A stretch of DNA of 64,000 nt, taken from positions 558,001 to 622,000 of the forward strand of contig NC_037324.1 in assembly GCF_000143535.2 (NCBI RefSeq), written 5' to 3'. The translations under genes were made by a program, and so were the position numbers. Source of the stretch: Botrytis cinerea B05.10. Taxonomy: Eukaryota; Ascomycota; Leotiomycetes; Helotiales; Sclerotiniaceae. Positions 44,355 through 55,617 of the stretch are shown one piece after another. Numbering within the stretch: position 1 is the stretch's first letter; every line of letters starts with the position of its first letter. The notes under the pieces were generated by a model, which did no database searches, was not told the origin of the DNA, and saw only the letters and a list, made by a program, of their open reading frames with translations.

Positions 44355-45332
44355 ATGTCGAAACCAGAATTTACCCTGAGAACCTCAATATATCCTTCAA
44401 TTGAACCTGAGCAATTCGAACAGTCCTTGGCTGGTAAAGTTGCACTAGTTACAGGCTCAGGTAGAGGTATTGGAAAACATATCGCATATGCTCTTGCCAA
44501 ATCGGGGGCCTCTGTCGCAGTTACTGGGAGGACCAAAAGTCAGGTAGATGAGACTACTCAGGAACTTTCGAAATCTTTCCCAAATGTGAAAGTTATCGGA
44601 GTTATCGGAGATGTCTGTAAACGATCTGATTTGGAACGTTTGGTTGAAGAGGTATGGTTGAGTGTTTGGTTCTCTTCTGAAATTTACACTGATGAGATGA
44701 CCTGTTAGGTCACTAACAAGCTTGGTCCCATCGATATTCTTATCAACAATGCTGGCACAAATACGTTTATGCCCTTCCATATTACAGACGCAGACGAATG
44801 GTGGAAACAAATGGAAATCAATGTTAAAGCGCCTACAGAATTAACAAGAATCGTTCTACCTTCGATGCAGAAACGGAATTCCGGTACGATAATTTTCACG
44901 AGTTCTCGAGCAGCAGGTGCGGACTTGCCCTGGGCATCAGGGTACTCATGTGCGAAAACAGCCATCACAAGATTTGGAGGTGTTTTGCAAACAGAATTGA
45001 ATATGCTTCAGAAGGATACGTTCGGCTTCGAGAAGAACGGCATCTCAGTATTCTCGATTCACCCTGGTGAGATCAAGACCGGGTTGCATCAAACAGCTTA
45101 TCCGGAGAAGACGAAAGTCGAGGCACCGTATGTTATTGAAATGATGGCCAAATTACATAAATCGCACCCAGATTTTAGTATTGATCTACCAGCTTGGACG
45201 TGTGTTTATTTGGCTGCTGGAAAAGGGTCAGCTTTAAGAGGCAGGTTGGTAGATTGTACCAGGGATTTGGAAGAAGTAACAAATTTTGTGACGTCTTTGC
45301 CGAAGCTAAAGATTACAAATGCTTGTAGCTGA
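44355..45332 (+). CDS. Short-chain dehydrogenase/reductase (classical SDR)
   Basis: Exons 44355-44651 and 44709-45332 give 306 aa. It is a classical NAD(P)-dependent SDR with a Rossmann fold. Visible motifs are the cofactor loop TGSGRGIG (33-40), NNAG (112-115), the catalytic Ser165 (TSSRAAG) and Tyr178-x-x-x-Lys182 (YSCAK), all intact, and the PG motif HPGEIKTG. The 25 residues before the domain are uncommon. It does not look like the melanin tri- or tetra-hydroxynaphthalene reductases, which lack this N-terminal part and are shorter. Its partner genes are the divergent SCD-like enzyme and the downstream exporter. The substrate is unknown. Confidence 0.9.
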
Positions 45333-45924
45333 GGATTAAAGATGACTTCTCCATAATTAACTTTGCTGCTATAATACCGAAACCATACGCGCATGGCGGT
45401 GTAATCAATTGACTTTTGACATGAGGCTATCCTGACATACGTGGTTTGAAATCTTTGATACTCTGAGAGTCTCGATTTGTTTCGTTCTCCAGCATCTAGA
45501 ACCGCAGCCTACACCCCAGTAGACTGATTTCCGACCATTACTTAGCTAGAACAAGCTAAGTTCCCACAATGATAGAAGATACTTGACCCTGATGTACCGT
45601 TTTGACTACCACCCAAAGGTGGTATTTTAGTTTGTTGATTTCTTAACAACCAAGATCTTGCCATTTGTCGGAACTCCCGCGAACGAAAGTGGACGGAATG
45701 AATCTAGTACATGCGTACGGGGTACCCCGCATCCCAACGCCAATTGGTAAGCTTTTCTGATTCACATGGAGAGAAACTGAAGCGGGCCCTCCACTTTCCT
45801 ATGGTGTTATCAATTAGTTTATGACCAAATCCCCCGTGCTAAAAGATTTCACAAGTATATGAGGTATATGAAGTCTAGAAAGACGCGAATATCGTACGTT
45901 TTGTCATTCCACTCTTCATCCATC
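45333..45924. promoter_or_regulatory. Promoter region of the MFS exporter
   Basis: It contains CGG-N5-CCG (45669-45679) and the perfect 12-bp palindrome CGGGGTACCCCG (45718-45729), 196-256 bp upstream of the chosen MFS start. Both are plausible Zn2Cys6-type sites. Binding is inferred. Confidence 0.45.
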
Positions 45925-47677
45925 ATGTTAGATCTGAAACCCGAAGTCGATACCGTGGAGTATAGCGAGAGAGAGACGATTGAACGGAACCACACAAGTC
46001 ATCATGACGCTATTGTGGTGCAAGGAAATGAAGATGAGCCGGGGAATGTCTATCAGCTTAGTTGGAAGACTATCGTAGCTTTCATCTCTCTTTCTATGGC
46101 AAATTCTTGTACTGCCATAACCAATACCGTAGGTACCTTCCACGGTCTTATCTGATCAACGACTAATAATAATTTCATGCAGGCCAACACCGTCATAAAA
46201 TTTCAGGTCGCCTCTGTTGCCAAAAGCCCGGCAGATGCAGCTCTCGCATCATGGATCGCCAACGGAAGTTTCCTCGTCGTTGTCGCTCTTGGTCCGATTT
46301 TTGGTAGTCTGAGTGACAGAGTAGGAAAGAAATGGTTTATGGTTTGCGGAGCTATTCTTGGTTTGATTGGAGGCGTGATTGCAGGAAAGGCAGAACACAT
46401 TCTTCAAATCATCGGAGGCAACATCTTAATTGGAACTGCCAATGCTGGATGTGTGAGTTAAATTGCACTTTTCCTGACATACCTCTGGACTAATGAATAC
46501 CTAGATTGTGTCAGTCTCAGCAATCCAGGAGATCATCCCTAACAGACTTCGTCCTTGGGCTATGGGAGTCTCGCAAGGCATGGGTAGCGCCTTCGCTGTT
46601 CTTGGTACCTTCCTCGCTGCCGCTTTTGTCAAAATGAATGCCGGAGGAGCTGGTGGATGGAGATGGGCGTATTATTTCAACAGCATCATCTATGGAATCA
46701 CAGCCGTCATGATCGCCTTCTCATATTTTCCACCTCGTCCTAGACTTGGTCGACACAAGATGCTCAATTCTATCACAAAAGAAATTGATTATGTTGGAAT
46801 TCTCCTAATGTCAGGGTCATTCGCTTCCATTGTTCTCGGTGTTACCTGGGGCGGGACTACTTATCCATGGAGCTCAGGACAGTGCATCGGAACGCTTACT
46901 GCCGGTTGTATTGGCCTCGTGATTTTTGGACTTTACGAGGCTTTCGTCGTCACCGAAGGAATCTTTGATCATCGCCTTTTCGAAACCATGAACTTTCCAA
47001 TCTTGCTTTTTGTTTGTACAATAGATGGCATGCTTCTTCTGGGAGTCAATGTCTTGTACTCCCAGGAAATCTTCGATCTCTTCACAGCTGATGCTGTTCG
47101 TATTGCTGTAATCCTCTCTCCATTTTTGATCACATCAGCATTTGGGTGTATTCCAGCTGGATGGATAATGACTTCAACGAAATCGTTCCGTTGGATGCTT
47201 GTCGGGTCCTTGTTTTGGTGCGCTTTATTCACAGGTCTTATGGCCTTGGTGACTTCAACCAGACTCCCTATGGCACTTGCTTTCTCCACTCTCTTCGGCC
47301 TTGGAACTGCCGTGACTACCACCATTCCAGCTGTGGCCTTGGGGTTGTCAGTTCCAGCATTCTTGATAGGAACAGCAGCCACTGTCAGTATCAGTTGTCG
47401 TGCATTAGGAGGCATTATCGGCATCACCATTTTCACTGCTATATACAACAACAAATATGCAGAGCTGGTAGGACCAGAAATTGCTGCCAATACTAGTGCC
47501 CCAGTTCTCGTTGATGAGAGTACGGAGGCGTGGAAGTATGTCTGGATCGCAGTGGCTTCTCTTGTTGCAGCAAACGGTGTAGCTGCATGCTTCTTGAAAA
47601 GCGTTGCACCGATGATGAACCACCACGTAGAATCTGCGCTGGAACCATCGAAGCTTCGTGAAGCTCAGCTCTCTTAA
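45925..47677 (+). CDS. MFS transporter, TRI12/DHA2-type exporter
   Basis: Exons 45925-46128, 46183-46452 and 46505-47677 give 548 aa, with about 14 hydrophobic segments. It belongs to the fungal TRI12-like drug:proton antiporters that export toxic or specialised metabolites. Motifs are the loop GSLSDRVGKKW (motif A), IGTANAGC and SVSAIQEIIPNRLRPWAMG (typical of this group), WRWAYYF, and a GxxxGPxxGG-like RALGGIIG. An in-frame ATG at 45859 would add 22 residues without transporter character, so the start at 45925 (MLDLKPEVD) is preferred. Introns of 54 and 52 nt have good signals. It probably exports the product, or a toxin handled by, the neighbouring SDR and SCD-like enzymes (inference). Confidence 0.9.
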
Positions 47678-48357
47678 TCCCTCGTTTCTTGTCTGCTCTT
47701 ATATACTCTAGCCTTATGCATATACTACGCCGTTTCCTTGATGTTTGATGACAATGAATGAGACAAATGATTTGTACCGTGTATATTATTCCACGCGAGG
47801 TATTCTGCTGGTCGTTCTCATTCATATGTGATTCTTGGCACATTGTAAAGCTTATCTTATCACGCTTAACCTTATCTAGCCTGTGCAAGACACTAACCGC
47901 ACCCCACGAATATTGCTAACATTTCACCGACGCGGACTACCAGTTCTATGAGTTGTAGCAAAGCATGTTACACTTATTGCAATCTCCAAAACCATACAAA
48001 TGAATGTTATTGTCTAAAGTCCCCCCCCTTTACATCAAGGTTCCTGTCCATACCATTTGTTATGATTGATAATATACATGATGATAAGGGCTTAGATGAA
48101 GACAAGTCTTGACCTTGCGATTAATTATTATGGCACGTCTAACGAGTGTTTGGGCGTGGAGCCCACCTCCTGGTTTTAATGTTGCTTTGAAAACCGTGAC
48201 GTTGATGGTGATGAGGACATATCTTCGTGTACAAAAATAGATGTGTCTGCAGCCGGGTTCCATCCTACTTTCTATTTTCGAATCTTGCCTCGAAGTCTTG
48301 TGTAACTTTGATCCGAGAACTTTCCACCTCCAAATCATTCATTTCCATGCCATCGGC
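47678..48357. other. Intergenic region between the MFS gene and the P450 relic
   Basis: 680 bp, AT-rich, with a C run near 48020. No gene is seen. Confidence 0.5.
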
Positions 48358-49229
48358 ATGAATATCCTCTGGTTTGGGCTCTGTATTTATTTCCTAAAAT
48401 CAATACTGCTATCATTGACCCCTTTGCTTATTCTTTGCAAGTTCGAGTCCATGCCGACATTTTCAGAACGCAGCAGTGGCATACTCAAAACACTGCGGAT
48501 TGATCTAATCAATCATTCTGGCAACATTCCGTGGAAGATTGGGCGTAATGTGGGTAGGCAAGCATAAGTAACAGCGAGGCCGCGCTCAGGAACAGTCTAG
48601 CAAGAAAAAGGCGCTTCGTTGTTTAAATAATGTAATCTTACATGCCAAAATAAATTCGGTAAAGCATAATCACTTGCTCGGAAGCTCACTTCCACACAAA
48701 CCATCTAGACTGCTAGAAAAATGGACTACTCGTTTCGAGAAACATGGAAATACATATTCCGCAAACATTCTAGGCGTCTCTGGTGTTTGTGCAATCAACC
48801 CATTGAACATTCAGGTTATGCTTGGAGCCAACTTCAAAGACTATGGAGTGCAGCCAATGAGAAGGTCTGCGAATCTTCTGTGCTTAGGAGAAGTTGTATT
48901 CACACTCTGTAGTACTCGCAATATTTCAATACAAACTCATTCTTTCTTGTGAAATTCCCGCTACTGATGAGTTGACTAACGATTCGCTTCAGTCCCGTTT
49001 GGAAGACCCATCTCTTCATCCAGGAGCAGCCTGCATACCTTTTGGCTAGGGAACGCGTACATGCCCCGCCCAAAACCTAGTAGAGATAGAAATTGCGTAC
49101 ACGTTAGCACGCATGGCGCAAAAATCGAAGTATCCTGAGTGTAGAGATGAGGTGGAAGAGTGGATGGAGGAGTCACGGGTTTCAACAAGTAGTCGGAATG
49201 TAGTTAAGGTTGCTCTCATTGCCGAGTAG
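48358..49229 (+). pseudogene. Cytochrome P450 relic (CYP52-like), internally deleted
   Basis: Three broken pieces follow each other. First, from ATG 48358 comes a membrane-anchor-like start (MNILWFGLCIYFLKSILLSL). Second, at about 48677-48910 is a typical P450 N-terminal segment: RFEKHGNTYSANILG, INPLNIQVMLGANFKDYGVQPMRR, LGEVVFTL. Third, at about 48995-49229, in another frame, is the P450 C-terminus: DPSLHPGAACIPFG, stop (TAG 49047-49049), GTRTCPAQNLVEIEIAYTLARM, then SSRNVVKVAL and a final stop. The heme-loop Cys remains but a stop interrupts the loop itself. The roughly 300 residues normally between these ends are missing. It cannot make a working enzyme. It lies 0.7 kb after the MFS gene and may be a lost member of that group. 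Confidence 0.8.
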
Positions 49230-49625
49230 AGTCTATGGTTGTATGTCTTGAGTTCTGAATGTCTCAATTTGAGGATTTGAATGGTTACAGAATAATCTGC
49301 GTGGTGATGTTGCACTGTAGGATAGGTTGACAATACATAATTCAGTGCTGCTGGTACATGTGAAATTTCATGCCGTTGCAAAATATGCTCCTCTTGGTAT
49401 GAGTTTATTGGGTTAACTTGTTGAGATCTTGGGTACCATACATTACATATAAAAGCACATCATTCGCACAGTCACAATCATCAAGCTTGAAAGACGAAGT
49501 ATTTGAATATCGTATCATTTTATTACTATATTAGTGGACAACTGTCTAACTAATTTCCGCATACTGTAACAGGATGTACCCGAAAACTCTAGTATCTATC
49601 TATGGTCTACATCTATTGCAGATAA
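49230..49625. other. Short convergent intergenic region
   Basis: About 400 bp between the P450 relic and the GH71 stop. No gene is seen. Confidence 0.5.
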
Positions 49626-52600
49626 CTAAGGACCCAATTGTGCAGCACAATTGATACCACCTTGGTCAAAGCAACAAGTGCGATCAGTTCCTGCACATTC
49701 CCCATCAGGCCTACAGTTGCATGCTTGCCACACTGGACCGCAAATGTTCGGTAAACAGCAAGCGGCATCGAGAGGACCATGAGCTCGCATTTGACACTCA
49801 TCAGAAATACATTCTCCGCAATCATGATTGGTGTCAAAATATCGCTTCTCCAAAAAGCTACCGGTGGGTGCCAAACGAGTAGCTCCGACAATGGGAGGAA
49901 TGATGAGGACGGTACCTTGTGGCACGATACTGGTGGGGTATACTGTAGAGGTGACTGTGCCAGGTATAAACATCGAAGCAGGCAGTTCGAACGACTTGAT
50001 AGCTGCAGGATACCACCAATACCATCCCTGTGGCTCGTTTGGGGCATAGTAGATAGGATATCTATTGCTCCCCACGATGATGACGCCATTTTGGGGCAAA
50101 CCGAAAATTTCTTTGCCGTAAACGACAGGAGCGTTGTCTAAATTGTCTGTGTCTTCCTCTTGCTCACCAGGAACTCCAGTTGGACACCAAGGTGCTTGCT
50201 GCAACATAGAGAGAATTAGTTGCTGTCTACTGTAGAAATTTTAGGGAAGAAGTATGGATGTTAACACAAAAGCTTATTGTACTTACGGTAGTTGTTGATG
50301 TTGCTAACACACTACATCCTGAGGCCAAAGATGTCTTAGTAGTTGTACATGAGCCAGTTTGACATGAGACTATGAGATGGAAAAGTTAATGAGTGTCCAA
50401 GTAAAAGGTAAAAGTGCAAGATAAACAGTAAATATCAATAGATATGAAGGGGACTTACCAAATATATCTGTAACAGTTGAAGTCTCACACTCAGTCTCTG
50501 TTTCGGATTCACTGCTGGGCTGACCGGTAGTGTCGCAGTTGACAGTACAAATAGTACCGCAATTCTTTTTACAGGTGGTCTTTGGGGGAGTGTGGCTGTA
50601 TTTGGTTGTGGGATGTTTCTTGTCTGGGGGGCAGTTGATTTTGACGAGACCAAGATTGATACAAGGGAACTTTGGTACTGGAGGCCATGGAAGTGGAGGG
50701 AAGGTTGGGAAAGGAATGTTAGGAGGAGCGGGGTTTGGTTTACTAGAGAATTATGAGTTAGTGACTGCTCTTTGAATTATCCCCACCAGAAAATGAAAAC
50801 TGCGAGGCTGGAAATAAGTGTGAGGATTGTGACTTACGGTCTCCAATAGTAACCGTACGATTGTACCGGCACTGTAATGACGATAATCGGAGAAGTAGTC
50901 TCTCCTGAGGATGTTGGTACTGGAATGGATATGACGGCTGTTGTACGCTCAGGATCATTGGTGTAACTTGTAAGCTGATCTATCGAGAAACTTTGACAGA
51001 TGATACCGGAGCAATAAGTGGTCTCCGACAAACCCGGCCATTCAACAGGAGGAAATGCGACAGCACCATTTGATGATGTAGTTGTAATGGTTCCTGCCGC
51101 ATCGCCACCAATTTGCCAGTTGGATGGCGAAGTGACAGGATTGAACCACAATTGAGTTGTGTACACAATCGAGATCATATTGACGGTAATCACCACAGGA
51201 GATGGCTTGAACATCGAAGTCATAGAAAACGAGAAATCTGAAAAATCATTGATGGTCATGTCGAAGAAACTAACTGTTGATCCTGTGCTTGGTTTGGGGG
51301 TGATAACAGTGGTGATCACAGTAGCGTCATTACCTTTGCCGAGAGCCAAAGTAGTTGTGACTGGTGGAAATGAGAAGACAGTTTCACCATCATATGTACT
51401 GGGTGGGAATACCTACAGGGTGAGGGAGAGTTAGTGAATGATCCTTGCGAACAGCTCCTGAATTCTTGGGGAAGTATGGAATAATTGATTCGACTTATAA
51501 CTTACAAATGTGCAAGGAGGATTGCAATCAACTTCAGGATCCTGATCTGTGAATATGGATGGGTCAATATAAACTGGACCTGAACCATCTTCAAGAGTCG
51601 TCTGGGGAATGTTAGTGATGGAACATCCAAGAGGAGTCGAATCAACTTACGCAAACATCGCTCGGACACCATCCATGCCAGCAAGCAAATTGACAGAGTG
51701 GTGCCCAAATAGCATAATCGAGCCCAGCTGCAGGACGGCCACAACATTGGTGTTTGCTTTAGGTGTTACATTAAGTGGACCTTGTTTAGTGCAAGTCTGT
51801 AGATTGTAGATTTAGTAAATTTGTACGAGAATTGAGAGGGGTGAAGATAGGTAATCATTCTACTTACGCAAGCATTCATTGGACAATACCCAAAGTTGCA
51901 CGAAAAGCTGCAAAGACCTGCGAGCAGACCGACACCAGTACCAAGGACGCAAGCTGGAGGCGTAAAAGGCGAAACTGTTGGTGTTGCCATCGGCAGACCG
52001 GATACCGTACCACACTAGGAAATATTGATGTTAGCAATTACGCATCAAGAGAATGAATGAAGCGTAGACGACCTGCTTCGAAACACAGGATATCAAGGCA
52101 TAGCTGGAAATGAGACGTTGGGAAAGGAGATTTTCTTACATGTTCTGGAGGGCAGTAACCATAAACACAAGCAAAGTTACATAATCCCTCGTAGTTTGCA
52201 TCTGCTCCAGCAATAGGGTAGCCAACTGGTCCTGAAACTTTTGGAAGTTTTGCCTTCCCCATACCGGTACAGTAACAAGCGCCTTTGGGACAGTAACCAA
52301 GTCCACAAGAATAGGAACAGAGTTTTTCAAAGTCCCCAGCGCCAGAACCACTGGTACAGTTCAAGTTGCAGAGATTAATGTCAGGCGAAGTAGAAGATGA
52401 GTCTCCCATTGCACCCATAACATATGCGTTGTAGTTTGCGATTCCTAGAGGGCAGTCATTTGAGATGTGGACGTCACCGATAGCTGAGGCTACGATGTTG
52501 CCGCCTCTGCTGACCACGATGATCACAGGTCCAACACCATTGATGTCAACACTTCCGTGATATATACCCACGCCTCCATATGGTTTCTTCAACCATTTAG

Positions 52601-54254
52601 CACCAGTATCAACGCCACCGATGGTCACGAAGACATCTGCTTCGGAAGAGAGAAGTGCAGAGAAGAAAACTTTGTCTTGTACCACCTTAGATGGAGGAAA
52701 CTCGATCAAAAGTCTAGATGTGGTCAATGTTAGCAATTGTGTATCAGCAACGAGAGACTGAAGTAGGGGTTTGTTTTTATACTGACTGAGAAGCGGTGTT
52801 TCCTGTTGTGCCGTTCGTACTGCAACCTGCAGAATTTGGATTGGGACGATACCAGGCTTGGACTCCCTCTTGGCCTATACTTGAAGATCCAGTCTTGTAG
52901 GTTTCGATGATGTAAGGAAGAAACAAGAGCCAAGCGTCATGGTCCATTCCCAAAGCATAACTGTTCAAAATTACGACGTTAGCATTGTTTATCAAGGATA
53001 GAGTTGTGGTAGGTAAGGGAAGGGAAGGAATGTGTTTGAGGAAGAAGAGAAATATGCTCGAGATCGGGGGATAAAGCTAGATGCGAAAGCCAGCAGAACT
53101 TGTGGAAAGTGTACGTACTTGTAAGGGGCACTTCGCATTGCACCCATGGTTGTTTCGTCGATAGGTCCGACTGTCACATGATATGATTAGCAAACGCAAA
53201 CACACGAATCACACCTGATGAGAATTGAGACGTACCATAATGAGATTCTCCATAGTCATTCCATGAGATGATTTCAACAAGGTTAGGTTGCCAAAACAGA
53301 ACTTCTTCCCATCTGTCATACCACAGATCGTCGCCTCGCCAAAGCCAATTCTTGTGCCACTCTGGCAGATTTGTATAGAACCAAGGGCCGACAGGCATCA
53401 TGTAAGGCATTGTTTTACCAAGAAAATCGGCGTACGAGGCGTCGACATATGTATTCATGTCTGTGTCGCCCCAAGGCCAAGCTATTTTGTGTTAGAAAAG
53501 CAAACATAATGGGGAGTCATTACTCACCAGCCCAACTGAAGAGACCATCGGCAACACCAAGCTTCACAGCAGCTTGAGCACCTAGAGAAGACCAATCTGG
53601 AATAAAGAAAATGCCAGTCTGTGATTTGATTTGGCGCCAAGCATCAGAATTACCTGCTCCTTCGAAAGTGGATACCAAAGGTTTTCCCTTGTAGATATAG
53701 TAGGCATCGTTTCCAATGTATTGATTGAGGTAACCCATAATGGTGTCGTATGTCCAGTCGCTGGTTTCGTCAAATGAGAAAAGACACTTGAAACCGACTT
53801 TCTTGGCAGCAGCAAAGGCATAAGCTACTTGGATCAGTAGGTTCTGATCTGTGCTTGCCATATTCAAGACAAAGGCATCAATGTGAGCCTGTTTTGCTTT
53901 CTGTAAAAATCAATCAGCGTAACTCAAGGGTATCGAAAGTTAATGTTTCAAAGAACGGAAAACTTACTGTCATATCTTTGGTCCATTGTGAAACTCCCCA
54001 AAAGGGAACATTGCCGACCTAGTTCAAAGAGTTAACATCTAATAACAAAGCTATGTGCGAGTAAATGTGATCTTTTAACTAACCATAAAATGAGCAAAAA
54101 CAGCTTTGCCATCAACAGTGCATATCTCTGAATCGGCGGCGGCGGCGGCTGCACGTCGAAAGTGATTGAGATTAGTATAACCTGGAAGGGAAACTGCAGT
54201 CTGCAATTGGAGTGAGATAGCTAAAAGCCAGCTGAGTAGTTGAAGAATCTTCAT
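49626..54254 (-). CDS. Secreted GH71 alpha-1,3-glucanase (mutanase) with Cys-rich modules
   Basis: Exons, 5' to 3': 54084-54254, 53968-54018, 53528-53900, 53236-53481, 53119-53170, 52787-52960, 52140-52713, 51868-52014, 51781-51796, 51651-51727, 51506-51601, 50838-51412, 50459-50742, 50287-50369 and 49626-50198, giving 1163 aa. A signal peptide (MKILQLLSWLLAISLQLQTA) precedes the GH71 domain (about 45-420: VFAHFMVGN, AHIDAFVLNMA, FSFDETSDW, IISWNDYGESHYVGP, MDHDAWLLFLPY). GH71 enzymes degrade cell-wall alpha-1,3-glucan. Next come four LCxxxCxxGxCPxxxC modules, a Ser/Thr-rich beta region, a Pro-rich linker and a Cys-rich end (DCGECISDECQ, CCLPNICG). The 51781/51727 join uses a poor donor (GTCCAC). 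Read as one exon (51651-51796) this module is exactly one base short of 49 codons, so a frameshift is an alternative. Confidence 0.85.
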
Positions 54255-55617
54255 GTTGGCAATTTGAAGACCCTGAAAGAGTGAAGTGGTTTATGGAGAA
54301 TAGACAGTTTCTAGCATCAATTGGAGTTCCAATGGATGTAGAACTGAGGGATTTGACAAAGTAAATTGGTAGTTAAAGGAAAGTAAAGGTAAAGGAAGGT
54401 AAAAAGGAAGGTAAAGAGAGACTGGGAGAAAGGGTGGAGGAAAGGTGGGAGAAAAGGTTGGAGAACTTGAAGCTTAGAAGGGATATTATTTAAGTAGTTC
54501 AAAATGCACTAGTTATCACGGCTCTCAACAATATTTACAGGCTAGACCCAATATGATTGCTATTTCGAATGCGAAATTAGAGCCTCATGAGCTCAATCCA
54601 AGGTTGATCTTCGGGAGGGAATGTAGATCGAGGCTAAATGAACGATTTAGATGGCTGCCCTGGAAACCGATGAAAGAAACAAGAGGATGGTACGAGCTTC
54701 TCGGGTTTCGGTGTTAACATTCACTCCAGATTTATGAAATCCACTAGTTCTTTGTAAAGAAAACACTTGTCTATCCATCCAGGTAGACATACTCATTTCC
54801 CCATAAAATGAAGGCATTTTGATAAGTTAAATATCAAAAAGGCTAGTACTAATCACTAGTTTAGGTTATGTCTAATCCCTTTTAAGTAAACCCAAGTCTA
54901 ATAGACTATCTAAAGCGCCAATTGGAAGGCCTCTTTATGACTTGTGATACTGTAAAATCAGGAATATTCGACTTTCAAATTATTCAAGTATAAGATGGAT
55001 AGTCCACCACTAATGGACTATAATTAGACCTATTATTCTGTGTTTATTTGCTTTGACAGATCGATCATGAGCCTAGCTTATGTTGAAAATAGGTGATATT
55101 GTTTAAAAACAAAGCTGAAAATTGAATTATAATACTCTAACAGAAAATCTAATTATCCACCTGAATATTAGAAAATAAACAATTCTTCGTAGCTTTTGAA
55201 GAAGGAAACATTGTGTGGGTATCCGAGCGTACGTAGGTCTATACGTCTCTCCAATGTAAAGTTGCCAGACAAAGAAATGAGGATCTAAATGATATCATTG
55301 GATTCACCCAATCACATTTCCCAACAAGCACCATCAAGGTCTTTCAAGTTGCTGGAAAGGAAGGCGCAGCAACATATTCACTTCTGAAAATATTTTCAAC
55401 AGAAAATTGTAAAATGAGACTTCTCAGGTATCCGAATCCCGAATATTCACGTGTGTTGCCTCAACAAAATGTGATGCCAAAATTATACGTTTTCTCTAAA
55501 CAAAGCTCGACGTTCTCCAATAGAAAAGCCCTTCCTTCCTTTATTTTTTTGATTTCAATAAAACACACACAGAAAAAAACATTGTACGAACATCAATTAC
55601 CACCAACAAAAGCCAAC
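54255..55617. promoter_or_regulatory. Divergent spacer between GH71 and the secreted His-rich protein
   Basis: 1.36 kb. The 120 bp nearest GH71 are purine-rich on the plus strand (repeated GGTAAAG units at 54371-54420), that is a CT-rich leader for GH71. 54840-55020 is very AT-rich with several short inverted repeats. No gene is supported. The frame upstream of 55618 lacks coding character. Confidence 0.45.

Noticed and set aside
46969..47490. 173-codon minus-strand frame
   Set aside because: Complete antisense shadow of the MFS exporter.
55414..55617. Upstream start for the secreted His-rich protein
   Set aside because: The extra 68 residues would bury the signal peptide and have no coding character.
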